The notes under the pieces are model-generated. The model ran no database searches. It was not told where the DNA came from and saw only the letters and a program-made list of their open reading frames with translations. From Gnetum montanum (Eukaryota; Streptophyta; Gnetopsida; Gnetales; Gnetaceae): a stretch of DNA of 53,587 nucleotides. Shown here one piece after another: positions 42,160 to 53,572 of this stretch. Position numbers and translations under genes: made by a program. The stretch lies in the NCBI GenBank assembly GCA_015680685.1, contig MNCI01008033.1, positions 1,014,000 through 1,067,586 on the forward strand. Direction: 5' to 3'. Position 1 is the stretch's first letter. Every line of letters begins with the position of its first letter.

Positions 42160-44756
42160 CTATAATATGCCTTGGGTTTGGAATATTCTTGCGTAGAATT
42201 GACATGTGAAATACATTGCAAATGTTTTGTAATTGCATTGAAAGATTAATTTGGTATGCCATTTCTTTAATTTTTTTTGCATGTTGAAAGATGTTATGTA
42301 TTTAAGAGCTAATTTTCTCTTTTTTCCAAACTTTATTAATTCTATATGAGGTGAAATTTTCAGGAATACCATACCCCCAATCTCAAACTTGAGAGATCTT
42401 CTTATGATATTTGCATATTTTGTATATTGATCATGAGCTACCTTTAATTTGTCCTAGAATATCTTGATTTGGTCTATGGTCCACATCATAAAATATGTTT
42501 TAACTTTCTACCTATCTTCCATCGAATCCCAACATAATGGTATTCTGCATCTTCTTTCATAAAGAACTTCATATGGTGTTGCTTTTAAGCTAGTTTGATA
42601 ACTATTATTATAAGAAAATTTTGCCAATGGTAGAATATGATTCAAACTATTTGTATATTCTAATACATAAGCTCCTACTATATCTTCTAAGATTTGATTC
42701 ATCCTTTCACATTGTCCATTAATCTATAGATGATATGCTAAAATGAAATTTAGCTTAGTTCCCATAGCTTCCTAAAAAGCACACCAAAATTTATAGGTGA
42801 ATTTAAGATGTTTGTATGATATACTTTTCTTTGGCACATCATGAAGTCTAATAATCTTGACCTCAAAGAGTTGAACTAAATCTTGGGCACTAGTTGTTAC
42901 TTTCATAGCTACGAAATGAAAAGACATGGTCCAAATCTTGACAACCACAAGAATGACATCTTTCCTAGTTCTTGTGTGAGGTAACTTAGTGATTAATTCC
43001 ATGCCAACAACATCCCACTTCTACTCTAGTATAATAGGAGGATGCAAGTAACGTCTAGGTCTCTAATGCTTAGCTTTGGCTCATACATCTAGCCACATGA
43101 TTTGCTATGTTCCTATTCATTCCTAGTAACCACTAGACATTCTATAAGGTTTGGTACTTCTTATTTTCTTCGAGGTGTATTTGGTACTTGCTTAAGTGAG
43201 CTTCATCTAGTACTTGCTTCCTAGATGCTTTTGGTACATACAACATGTTTTTAAGCCTTAGACATTCTAAATTATTAATATGAAAACTAGAATCATTCCT
43301 TGTAATCTTGTTCAACATCTTCAAAAATGAAGGATCAATTTGTTATTGATGTTGAATTTCTATTGGTAGATTAGGCTGAAAAGTTAAATTCTATATCTTT
43401 CTTGCCACTCTATTTAAAGCATTTTCTATCAAATTTTCTTTTTCTAGGTGGTATTGAATAGTGAAGTTGAAATCTACTATCAACTTCATCCATCTTCTTT
43501 GGTGCATATTTAGTTAGAATTATTCATAAGGTATTGAAGTCCCTTATGATTGATCCATAGAATAATCTACTCTTCACACAAGTAATGTCTCTTTAAGGTA
43601 AAGATAATAGTTCCAAGCTCTAATTCATGAGCTAGGTATTTGCTTTCATGTGGGCTCAACTATTTTGATGTGTAAGCTATCACTTTTTCCTCTTGCATTA
43701 GTACACAACCAAAACCATCTCCATAAGTATTAGTATACACATCATATGGCTTTCTAGGGGTAGGAGAAACCAATATGAGTGTTATGATGAACCTTCACTT
43801 TAGTTATTTAAATGCTATTTGACATGTATTAGTACACTTAAATTTCACATTCTTATGAAGAAACTTAATTGGTAGTGTAACAATCATAGAAAATATCTCA
43901 AAAAATATCCTATAATAACAAACCAATATAAGAAAACTTCTAACTTTTACTACCATCTTAGGTATTGATAATTCTTGGACTACTTTGGTTTTAGTGGGAT
44001 CCATTGATGTACCTTCTCCTATTATGACATGACCTAAGAACTGTATCTCTTCCTTCTAGAAAGAATACTTTGTCCATTGGGCATATTGTTGATGTCCTCT
44101 CAACATTTGTAAAACTATTCTTAAGTGCTCCATATACTTTTGTTTTTTCTTAGAACTAACCAATATGTCATTAATGAATATTATGATAAATCAATGTAAG
44201 TAAAGTTAGAATACACTATTCATTATATGCATAAAGATTATTGAAGCATTAGTAAGTTCAAATGATAAGATAAGGAACTCATTATGTTCATAGCGAGTAG
44301 GACATATAGTTTTATGAATATCCTTCTCCTTAATCCTTGGTAATACCCTAATCTCAACTCAATCATAGAGAATACTTTACCTTCCTTTAGTTGATTAAAA
44401 AAATTTTCTATGTAAGGCAACTAATAGTTATTCTTGATGGTCAATTGATTTAACCACTTGTAGTTAACAAACATTCTTAGAAACTATTCCTTCTTTTTCA
44501 GGAATAATACTAGTGATTTCCATGGAGAGATATTAGGTCTAATTAATTCCTTATCCATTAATTTTTTGTAATTACATCTTTAACTCTACCAGTTCCATAA
44601 GTGACATGTGATACGACACTTTGAATATTGGTTCTATGCTAGGTTTCAAATCAATACCAAAATCAATCTCTCTTCTAGGTGGCATCCCTAACAACTTAGT
44701 TTTGAATACATCTTCAAATTCATAAACTATAAGCAAATGTTTAATATCTAATCCCT
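42160..44756 (-). pseudogene. Tekay/Del-type chromovirus pol: RT, RNase H, integrase
   Basis: On the minus strand: the start of RT (LGMPPRREIDFGIDL near 44670), an RT active site IIFINDILVSS near 44170 in which the first catalytic Asp is Asn, RNase H around 43500-43800, the integrase zinc region (EAHLSKYQIH, 43200), MELITKLPHTRTRKDVI (43002), KFSYNNSYQTS and YEVLYERRCRIPLCW (42640-42540), and the C-terminal VFLKISPHIELIKFGKK (42372). Stops and frameshifts are frequent. gag and protease are absent: RT begins only about 90 bases from the LTR. Confidence 0.82.
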
Positions 44757-44775
44757 TGCTTTGATATATGGTAGT
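44757..44775 (-). other. Degraded primer binding site next to LTR-B
   Basis: On the minus strand CATATATCAAAGC follows the LTR-B end and resembles TGGTATCAGAGC. It supports the view that this is a 5' LTR of a minus-strand element. Confidence 0.45.
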
Positions 44776-45157
44776 TGTGACATCCTGTTCTTAGATGTCA
44801 TGGCAAATGTCAAATATACGTTATATTATACATTATGCGTAAGAAGGCAATATACCAAACATCAAATATATGTAACATTATGCGTAATGAAAATAATAGG
44901 GAAAATGCAGAAAAAAAGAGGAAAGAATGCTTTATTGATGTGGAATAGTGTATTTGGATCATGCGTTGAGAGTATTCCTTAGGGTTTTCTTCCTTCAACA
45001 TCTATTCCTTAGAGGCAATCCAACACTACCACCACAGTTATGCCTATCACTGGCCAAAAGGGATGGCCAATCCTCTTCCTATCTTACTTCACTCAGCACT
45101 TGTCACTCACCTTTACAGGCTTTGCAACTCCATGCTAGCATGACCTCTAATGCTTAG
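44776..45157 (-). mobile_element. LTR-B copy, minus strand, cut by element 3
   Basis: It begins (plus-strand view) TGTGACATCCTG and aligns in reverse with 24468-24289 and then 15240-15110. It is broken at 45157 by the Athila-like element 3. It shows an undisturbed GATCCAAATACACTATTCC, the pre-insertion version of the site where element A entered the other copy. Confidence 0.82.
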
Positions 45158-45994
45158 TGATGAGTGGCAAGATACCCCTACACCCAACCATATGAACACG
45201 AGCGTTCACACTCGATCCAGTTGAACTTTGAGGATTAAGTGCTTATGCACCTATGCAGAACAAGGATGAGTTATGCAGTCGTTGTCTTCCCAAGCTTACT
45301 TGTAAGGTACAATTGTATGGTTAAGTAAACTCGCAATATATGATTTTTTAAATGTTTTTTTTATATTTTCTATCTTGGTCTCCTAAGTGTGTGAAATGAA
45401 AAGATTTAGTTAACTAATGGGTTTTTTGTAACTCTAATGTTGATCAAATCCTAACACCAGCGTCCGTTCCCACTCTCTAGATACATTTTGAACCAGTGTA
45501 ACACTACTGGGATTACCAAATGCTAGTTATTACCGGGTTACCAAGTGTTCCACGTATGCTTGAAGTGGTTGTGTTAAGTGTGCTTATTCGTTGATAATTA
45601 ATAATTCTATAGAAATAACATTGATTAACTAATGAGAGTATCAAATAATAGTAAATAACATTAAATGCAATAGTTAAGCTATTTTGAATGTTGCAAAGTT
45701 TATCACAAAGTTCATCTTTATTTTCGGACACAAGTTGTGCTTAGGTACACAATGCTCAAATAAAGATTCGTTCACTCAATGACTCCTACTACGGGCACTT
45801 AGAAATAACTTGAACTCTGGAAGAGAACAACTGCAAGAGTTCGGCTAAAGGACTGAAAAATTACTATTAAAACCAAGTGCCCCTATCTCTTATTTATAGA
45901 CAACGAGACAGGCTTTGACATCGCCTTTTTGATGTCGCTTGGTCGATTCGATATTGGGGGTTCGATATTGGGTTGCTTATTTGGTGGCTCATCA
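45158..45994 (-). repeat. Element 3 3' LTR
   Basis: 837 bp, TGATGAGTGG...GGCTCATCA in plus-strand view. On the minus strand a TATAAATAAGAG lies near 45888-45899, preceded upstream by two CCAATATCGAA motifs (about 45955-45975) and GCGACATC/GCGATGTC. It aligns with 52676-53122 for its first 440 bases. Confidence 0.9.
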
Positions 45995-46003
45995 TACCCC
46001 CAT
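45995..46003 (-). other. Polypurine tract of element 3
   Basis: The minus strand reads CATGGGGGTA immediately before the 3' LTR, matching the GTGGGGGCA tract of element A in position and type. Confidence 0.65.
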
Positions 46004-47980
46004 GACGAAATGAAAACTCATCCTCGAGTTCCTTACAAAATATTAGGAAGGTATGGGATTATTGATTAAATGACAACTGACGGGGGCATGGAATGACAGA
46101 CTCAAAGTGCCCAGTGAATGGATCGACAGATGTATTATAGCATTGGTGTTCATAACCATTGTGGTGAACACTGTACATAGATGATGTCCAAACCCTCATT
46201 TGATGGCTTGAAGAGAGAGAGAGAGAAAAGAAAATGAGGCACATTGTTGCTGATGTCAAAAATGTGCACATTGTTGTTCATCCATGGCCACATGACTAAG
46301 CCTGTTCCTTATGTAAATGCTCTTGCTCCAGTCCATCCTAAGTGCTCCCTCCTATCCCAATCAATTGTTCATGTGATCGTCATATGCACACACAACATAA
46401 TCATAAATTAACAAAGATAAATAAGATATAATGCAGTTGATACCTTGCCTCGATATGAAGCACATTGGCTAGGTTGTGGGTATGGCAGATACTGGGTTAA
46501 AGGTTTGTAATTGATGACTACCTAAGGTGTAGGGTGAGATAAGTAATGGAATGAGAAAAATTTGCGACAGGCCCCCATGACTAAGAGTGAACCTCTGGTA
46601 GCAATAGGAAGGAAAACAAAAGAAAAAGGAAGATAAGAGAAATAACAATGGTGAAGCCAATAAAAATGCATAGAAGGGAAGAAAAAAATGGATTTCATGG
46701 ATGGGGTGAAACGAGAAATAGTTGATTGCGAGATATGTTTAAGGGAAAGAACTTAACAATTGCACTAAAAAGGAATGCCAGTGGGTCCTCCCCAAAGTAG
46801 GCTCATGCCCTTTATGCCCTAACAAACCCAAAAACCAAAGAGTCCGTAGGCTTTAGGAATGACATATGGAAACAATAGTTAAGAATTTACCCAAAAGAAT
46901 TTACCAAAGAATAACAATGCATTGATCAAGATATAGACTAATCATAAAATTGGCAATGAGGTAGAATACAAGAAGTAATATGAAAAGAGAAGAGAGACTA
47001 GAATGAAATCCCGAAATCAAGGTAGTGTAAAGTCCCTTGTGTATTATGTGGTTAAGGTGAATTAATAAAATTTAGTCCAAATCTAGATTAAAACTAACCA
47101 CATCCAGTGACCTCACATCAACACACTTGACCAACCCATCCTCTTGAAGCAACAAGAATGCTTCCATAGAGCAACTACCATCCCAAAAAGAGAAGAATAG
47201 AGAAGTAAGAAGTGAGAAAGGGCCTTAGTTAGAGGGAACCTTTAGGCATGGGTAACATATCTTTTCAGTGCCATAACCAATGCTTGAAGTCCATGTTCCT
47301 TTATTATGTCTAAGGAGTGTGCTTTGAATTCCCATTAGTCTTTTCCTTTTTTAAAGTGGGAACCACACTGTGCAAAGACTTATTTGATTCATTCAACTTC
47401 CTAATATTAGTCAATAGTGGAAGGGCAGAAAACCTATGAAAAACATCCAAGTACCCAAGAGAATAACCAACACAAATATGTTGAATCCCCTTGAAGTCAC
47501 ACCCTTTTCAATCCATTTGAATGTTTCCTTGGTTTGAAGAATACCAAGCCACAAATTCATTAATAGGTTTGATTAGAAAAAGTGACAGTACAGTTCCAAA
47601 ACAAAGGGAGACCATAGAGTTGAATGGATGACATGGACTCATTGCCTATTTTATCAAAAGAAACCATATCTTGGCATCAACATTAAAAGTCAAAGGTAAA
47701 AACCAAACATTAGCAATCAACACCATTATAGTACAACCCACCATCATGAGCACTTATTATGTGATGAGTGAGAATAAATCAAACAAAATTTAACAAAGAA
47801 ACAAATAGTAAAAATGTTAACAATGGTGTAAAACAAAAACAAGTAAAGATGAAAAATATGTAAAAAAAAATGTGTAAAATAAAAAAGACAAAAGAAACTG
47901 AGGGCTTAGAATAATTAGCATTCGTGGGCATCTTCCCCACGATTGAGTTGGAAGGAGGAGATCTGAAATAATGAGTAGAG
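46004..47980. other. Non-coding 3' region of element 3
   Basis: About 2 kb between integrase and the 3' LTR with no open frame on the minus strand that looks like protein. Athila elements often carry an env-like ORF or long non-coding DNA here; no env-like signal or membrane protein could be supported. A GA repeat lies at 46213-46226. Confidence 0.5.
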
Positions 47981-49070
47981 CTATCCATCAATAGAGGTAG
48001 TGTTAGTACTAACAGTTTTGGGCTCATGGAAAGGTTTGGTTTGTTGGATGTTAACTAATAATTTCTTATCTAGGCTTCTAGGTTTATAGATCACCATGGT
48101 CCCTGAAGGAAAAGTTTCATGAATGATATAAGGTCCTTCCCATAGCATTTGAGATTTAGTTTGTTGTGGTACATGTGTGGGATTCCAATAAAGAACCCTA
48201 TCTCCTGGTTGGTATTTGACTTTTCTAATTCTTAGGTTATGATGTTGTTTGTTGAAGGCCTTGTGCAGTTCATTGGATGACAGAATGGCTAATTGGTTTT
48301 CATCTAGCAAGTTAAGATTCATTAACTGTTCTTTCTATGCTAGACTAAGGTCAAGGTTAAGGTCACATGCTGTAGATAGTGTACAGAGCTTAGCTTGGAT
48401 AGAAAGTGTTGGAAGTTTACCATACACTAACTCATAGGGAGAATAACCTATAGGGAGTTTCCATGTGAAGCAGTAGGCCCAAAGAGCATCATTCAATTTG
48501 GTGCTCTAGTCTCTCTTATATTTGCTAATGGTTTGTGTTAAGATTTTTGTGATTTCCCTATTGGTGACTTCGGCTTGACCATTTTCTTGAGGCTGATATG
48601 GTGTAGTCAGTTTATGCTCAACTCCTAAGCATTGCATCAACTTTCGAAATGTTGCACTTGTAAAATGTGTACCATTATCAAAAATAAGTGCATGAGACAT
48701 GCCAAACCTATTTATGATTTGTTGTTGAACAAATCGTGTAGCAGTAGATGATGTATAGTCAGTAACAGTGGCTACTTTTGTCCATTTTGTAAAATAATCA
48801 ATAGCAACAACAATGGATGCTTTTCGATTAGACATCGATGTAATAGGCCCCATAAAATCAATACCCCATATGTTGAAGGGTTCTAAGGGTTGGATCCATT
48901 ACTGTGGACCCTTCATTCTAGCAGTCATTCCCCCATCGCATTGGCAGCACTCACAAGATTGGACAAAATGATGGACATTCCAGAATAATGTAGGCCAATA
49001 ATATCCTACAAGTAAGATTTTAATGGCTGTTTGTCTCCCAATGTAATGACCCCCACAACTTGCAATTAAT
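47981..49070 (-). pseudogene. Element 3 integrase
   Basis: Catalytic positions are visible: Asp in VVAIDYFTKW (about 48800), Asp in LIFDNGTHFTS (about 48680) and Glu in ENGQAEVTNRE (about 48570). The zinc finger (VQSCECCQCDGG, about 48930) lies upstream. The C-terminal domain (YQPGDRVLYWNP, MLWEGPYIIHETFPSG) follows in the same frame after a stop. It ends near 47981. Confidence 0.85.
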
Positions 49071-50450
49071 CTGCATTAGGAACACACCATTGGACTAAGC
49101 CATTGGAACATACCTTGTAAAGGTATTCATTAATTTCCATGAAATGTTTGGCTTGGTGGAGAAATTGTTGTTTCTTTCTAATGTCCAGCCCTTGTGGTGT
49201 CTCTTGTGTGAGAAGATAAGTAAGAATGCTACTATACCAATTTGTATTTATGGGTGATTGATTGTTTATTACACCTGCAAAGAGGAGTTCATCAAGGAAG
49301 AAATTAGAAATTGGGTATCTGTCCTCTTTGTTGTCCCATTGCAACCCAGACAAATGATCGACAACAACATTCTCGGTGTCTTTATGATCTACTATCGTGA
49401 GATCAAACTCTTGTAAGATCACAAGACATCATATGATGTGAGGGCTCATTGTTGGTTTATTCATAAGGAACCGAATTGCACTATGATCTATGTGTACAAA
49501 TACCTTATAGCCTAATACATAGTGTCTAAATTTCTCTACTACAAACACCGCGACCATTAACTCTTTTTCTGTTGTGGTATAGTTGAGTTGTGCACTAGCA
49601 AAGCTTCGACTTGCACAATGAATGTAATAGGGAAATTTTTGGTCATCTAACTAAGTACGACTCCTAAAGAAAAATTGGACATGTCAGTCATTATATGGAA
49701 TGGTCTGGACTAGTCAGGAGCTTATAGAATGGGTGTTTCTACGAGCTTTCGCTTCAAGGTTTGGAAAGCTAACTCACATTCTTTGGTCCATTCAAAGGGT
49801 ACGCCCTTTTTGTTAATTCTACCAATGGTTTTGCAATCTTTGAAAATTTCTTGATGAAACATCTATAATAGCTAGCATGTCCAAGGAATGATCAGACATC
49901 TTTTACAATTTGAGGTTGATGAGTGATTCCTTAGATGACTTTAATTTTTTCAGGATCTGCCTCTATCCTTGTTTGTAAAATTTTATGCCCTAATACAATG
50001 CCCTCTTGGACCATTAAGTGGCTTTTCTGCCAATTGATCCTTAGGTTAGTTTCAACACATCATTTCAGCACTTACTCTAATCGGTCCAATGCTTGTTCAA
50101 AGTCCACTCCATAGGTGGAGAAATTGTCCATAAAAATCTACACACAATTCCCTATTTGCTATTGAAATATACTAAGAACCAAATGTTGAAATGTTGCTGG
50201 AGCATTGCACAAGCCAAACAACATCTACCTATATGCAAATGTCCCCCAAGGACTTGTGAATGTAGTTTTGGCTTGGTCTTCTAGTGCTATTTGGATTTGA
50301 TTGTACCCACTGTAATCATCTAGAAAACTATAATAACAATGCCCTGAAATGGTATCTAAGACTTGGTCAATGAATGACAATGGGAAATGATATTTAAATG
50401 TTGCCATGTTTAATAGTCTAAAGTTTATACACATCCTTCATTTACCACCT
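49066..50450 (-). pseudogene. Element 3 RT C-terminal part and RNase H
   Basis: RT: CINFRLLNMATFKYHFPL, FLDDYSGYNQIQIA (50434-50225), then LFGLCNAPATFQ and the active site IFMDNFSTYG near 50120, where the second catalytic Asp is Asn. RNase H: FHIMTDMSNFSLGVVL, then YTTTEKELMVAVF and VHIDHSAIRFLM (49700-49470). Stops and at least one frameshift are present. The Asp-to-Asn change would inactivate RT even without the stops. Confidence 0.82.
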
Positions 50451-50586
50451 TTTTAGGCATAATGACTAATGGACTAACCCATTCACTATCAGTAATGGGG
50501 TATATGAACTCAACCTTCAGAAGTTATTTAATTTCTTCCTTAACTATTTGCTTAAGATTTGGGTTCAGTCATCTTTGCAGTTGTCG

Positions 50587-51609
50587 TCAAGGCTTCATAG
50601 TGGTATCAATGTAAATTCTATGTTGGCATATCCTGGGATCTATTCTAGTCAATTCAGGATATGACCAAATAAAGGATTTTGACCATTTGTTTACCATCTT
50701 TAGCTGTCCTTCTTTTTGTTGAGGAGTGAGCTTAGCATGAATGATTACTGATTTTCCATTCTTAAGAAATGCATACTCCATATTGGTGGGCAATAGTTTT
50801 AATTCAAAGGGCTCTTGCTTACACTCATCGGGGATTTCCAACTTCCCCTAGTTGATATCTTCGGTGTTAGTACTTGGAAGTTGGCGATGGACTTGCTCTA
50901 ATGCATCTATGCTATTCATGTAGGCACAAGTCAAGCTCTCAGTTGGTTCCATGCATAAAGTTGAATTGCTCTCTAGGTCAGTTGTCAGCCATTGGGTGCC
51001 TTATTGTCTTGTGGCTGCTACATATAGGCATCTTTGTATGTCAAATACTTGTGGACACTGGTTGCATGTAGGCAATGTTGAGTGTTGTACCAACCAAGAC
51101 TTCTGCACGTAGTTACACCCTATGTCATTGTATGCGATGCATAGAAATTTCTTCTTCTCAGTCTTCCCAAATGCATTTTCTTTTGATATCTCTAGGGAAA
51201 GATAATGTATTCCTAGGTATGCATCAATCGTACTTAGCCATGATCTTTCCATTATGATTGGGAAGTCCCCCTTGCAGTTGTTGACTTGGATCACTAGGAA
51301 ATTGGTTGGATATGACCACCCACAAATAGTGGTGACAATGTCCTCTATTAGTCCCAATGGAACAGTGATGGACTAGTCAGCCAACTCTAAATGAATGTTA
51401 CTCTTCTTTAGCGGAGGTAGGTTCCAAGATTTATACATTTCCTGAAAGATCAAATTAACACTAGAACTTGAATCCAAAAGGCCTTTACAAGGCTCATTTC
51501 TAGTGATTTTCAAATAAATAAGAGGACTTCTAGGATCAAAGAATTTCCTAGGAAGATGGCCAGCTTTAATCCAATCAATGATGGCGTGAGTTAACATGAC
51601 AGTGTGCAT
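50587..51609 (-). pseudogene. Element 3 protease and protease-RT linker
   Basis: One frame (51609, 51357 and 50841 are in phase). The protease active site appears as GLLDSSSSVNLIF, with Ser in place of the Gly of DSG. A flap/ERSWL motif (IIMERSWLSTIDAYLG) lies near 51240. The linker ends RIDPRICQHRIYIDTTMKP, typical of the stretch just before RT in Athila-type elements. Two stops interrupt it. Confidence 0.75.
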
Positions 51610-52657
51610 TGAGTGAAAATTTTGGTTCGAAGGAAGCTTTGAAGATTCAAATGATGATGAATTATTTGGATAATTAGTTGCTTGTGGTTGTAAGAACTTG
51701 GTTGGACTATTGGTTCTAAAGAAAGATCTCCTCTTTGATCAGTTGTTTGAACCAACAGTAGGTTAAAGATTGATAGCCCTTGTAGTGTTATGTTGCTATG
51801 GCTGGGCAGGAAGCTTGCCTTGCATAGTTGGAGCAGGTGGTAATGGAGTTGAGGGTGGAAGAGATGTAGACAGATGAGAAGGGTAGTGCATATGTGGAGC
51901 ATCACTCCTAGAAGAAGAAGAAGTTATATAGTACTTAGGGATCTAGTAGTGAGGTTGAAGAGCATCATGACTAGTAGAGTCATGTGGATAGATCGCTGCT
52001 GAATGTAATACTCGTATGGGTCAGGTTGATGGTAAGGGTATTGTTGATGTGGTACTGGCATTCCCCATGACTATGGGTGTTGCCACTATTGATACTATTC
52101 ATTCGATTGTGGTGGAGCTCCATTCGGATAATATGTCAAGGGTTGGTGGAATTGCCTTGGGTTACCTTGAGGATAAGGTAACCTTCTGGGTGTTTGTCAT
52201 ATGTTTAATCATGGATTTAGTGCATGTATGCTAGACTCTTGCAGATGTGAAACTACTGGGAAACATCCCTTAGGATGGTCATATTGGCAAATCTCACATC
52301 CACCATCATTGTCTATGTTCAAATACACAGCCTCTTTAATGATGAGAACTTTTCCCTTAGCCTTATTATGTACATACTCAGCTTCTTTCTTTTTCCTTCT
52401 ATCTTGGTCACTACTTTGTTATTTAGACTCTACTATTTTTAGGATAGTTTGAAATTTGTCATCTAGAGAGTTCCACATTTGATCCACCTTTGCCAATAAT
52501 TTTGATGCAAATTTTTGAATGGGCAAAGTCTTTCTATTCAGCATATTTTCAAGTGGTGACTCTTCTTCATCTTCAAAAAATCTAATTTCCTTCTTTTAGA
52601 GGGAAGGCTCTCTGGTGTACTCCTCCACACTTTCTCTTTTCCTCAACTCATATTCCT
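51610..52657 (-). pseudogene. Element 3 gag, N-terminally truncated
   Basis: Right after the primer site the minus strand already reads an acidic, charged segment (REEYELRKRESVEEYTRE), so the leader and the Gag core are missing. Next come QKFASKLLAKVDQMWNSLDD and a Cys/His knuckle CEICQYDHPKGCFPVVSHL near 52265-52210, then a Pro/Gln/Tyr-rich tail (NPRQFHQPLTYYPNG). The knuckle is closely like CDVCLYDHLKGQCP of element A. Several stops are present. Confidence 0.7.
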
Positions 52658-52675
52658 CCCTAGCAACGGTGCCAA
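52658..52675 (-). other. Primer binding site, tRNA-Asp type, of element 3
   Basis: The minus strand reads TTGGCACCGTTGCTAGGG directly after the LTR end at 52676. It matches the Athila/Tat tRNA-Asp site with two transitions. Confidence 0.82.
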
Positions 52676-53122
52676 TGATGAGTGGCAAGGTACCCCTACA
52701 CCCAACCATATGAATATGAGCATTCACGTGCAATTCGGTTGAACTCCAAGGATTATGCAGTCATTGTCTTCCCAAGCTTACTTGTAAGGTACAATTGTAT
52801 GGTTAAGTAAACTCGCGATATAGGATTTTTTAATGTTTTTTTTATATTTTCTATCTTGGTCTCCTAAGTGTGTGAAATGAAAAGATTTAGTTAACTAATG
52901 GGTTTTTGTAACTCTATTGTTGATCAAATCCTAACACAAGCATCTGTTACCACTCTCTGGACACATCCTGAACCAGTGTAATACTACTAGGATTACCAAA
53001 CACTTGTCGTTACTGGGTTACCAAGTGTTCCACATATGCTTGAAGTGGTCATGCTGAGTGTGCTTATTTGTTGATAATTAATAATTCTATAGAAATAACA
53101 CTGATTAACTAATGATAGCATC
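52676..53122 (-). repeat. Element 3 5' LTR, truncated
   Basis: It aligns with 45158-45620 from TGATGAGTGGCAAGG to AACTAATGATAGCATC, apart from a short internal deletion, then stops abruptly at 53122 where GC-rich LINE sequence starts. The upstream half with the promoter is missing from the window. Confidence 0.85.
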
Positions 53123-53572
53123 CGGAGCCTCTCGGAGGATCTGCTCCTCTTCGTCCTCCCCTCCCTGCAGGCCCGCGACTCCGTCCTTCTCGGTGGACCT
53201 TGGTTCTATGGGGCCCGGGGTCTCGCCTTGACCCCCTGGCACCCCGGGGCCCACCGCGAACCCGATTTGTTCACCCGTGCCCCTGTTTGGATCCCGGTGG
53301 CCGGTATCCTGTGGGAGTTATGGGGCCTTGAGTTTCTACGGGAGGTGGTGGGGCATTTCGGCAAGTTCATCACCTTCGACCGGGTCACGCGGTCGCTGGA
53401 TCGGTTGGGGTATGCTCGCTTTTGTGTCTGGCGAAGCCTGGCCGCAATCGACCTTGTCCGGGAGGTCGTCTTGGAGCTTCCGGGGGGCGAGGAATCCCTC
53501 CAAGTTACCTACGAAAACCTTGATAGTGGGGACCGGCCCATGCACAGCCTAAAACACCACAAAAATTTTTGA
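53123..53572 (+). pseudogene. LINE ORF1 fragment, DUF4283 domain
   Basis: A GC-rich open frame runs from the breakpoint (RSLSEDLLLFVLPSLQ) to a TGA near 53572. It has VLLGGPWFYGARGLALTPW, APVWIPVAGILWELWG, VGHFGKFITFD and YARFCVW, the order of the DUF4283 domain in plant LINE ORF1 proteins (RNA-binding partner in retrotransposition). It runs into the breakpoint without a start codon, so it is 5' truncated. The last part (after VTYENLD) departs from the family, where a zinc knuckle is expected, and an AT-rich sequence begins at about 53550. Confidence 0.8.

Larger units (their letters stand above)
45158..53122 (-). mobile_element. Element 3: Athila-like Ty3/gypsy retrotransposon with pol
   Basis: On the minus strand: partial 5' LTR (53122-52676), tRNA-Asp-type primer site, truncated gag, protease, RT, RNase H, integrase, a 2 kb non-coding tail, a G-rich tract and the 3' LTR (45994-45158). 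Protease to early RT (51609-50587) is in one frame; later parts are frameshifted. LTR ends (TGATGAGTGGCAAGGTACCC) match element A and the solo LTR. The 5' LTR breaks off at 53122, so the right-hand target duplication cannot be checked. Confidence 0.88.

Noticed and set aside
45513-45731. Short open frame inside the element 3 LTR
   Set aside because: LTR sequence with an AT-rich chance frame; the matching part of the other LTR does not keep it.
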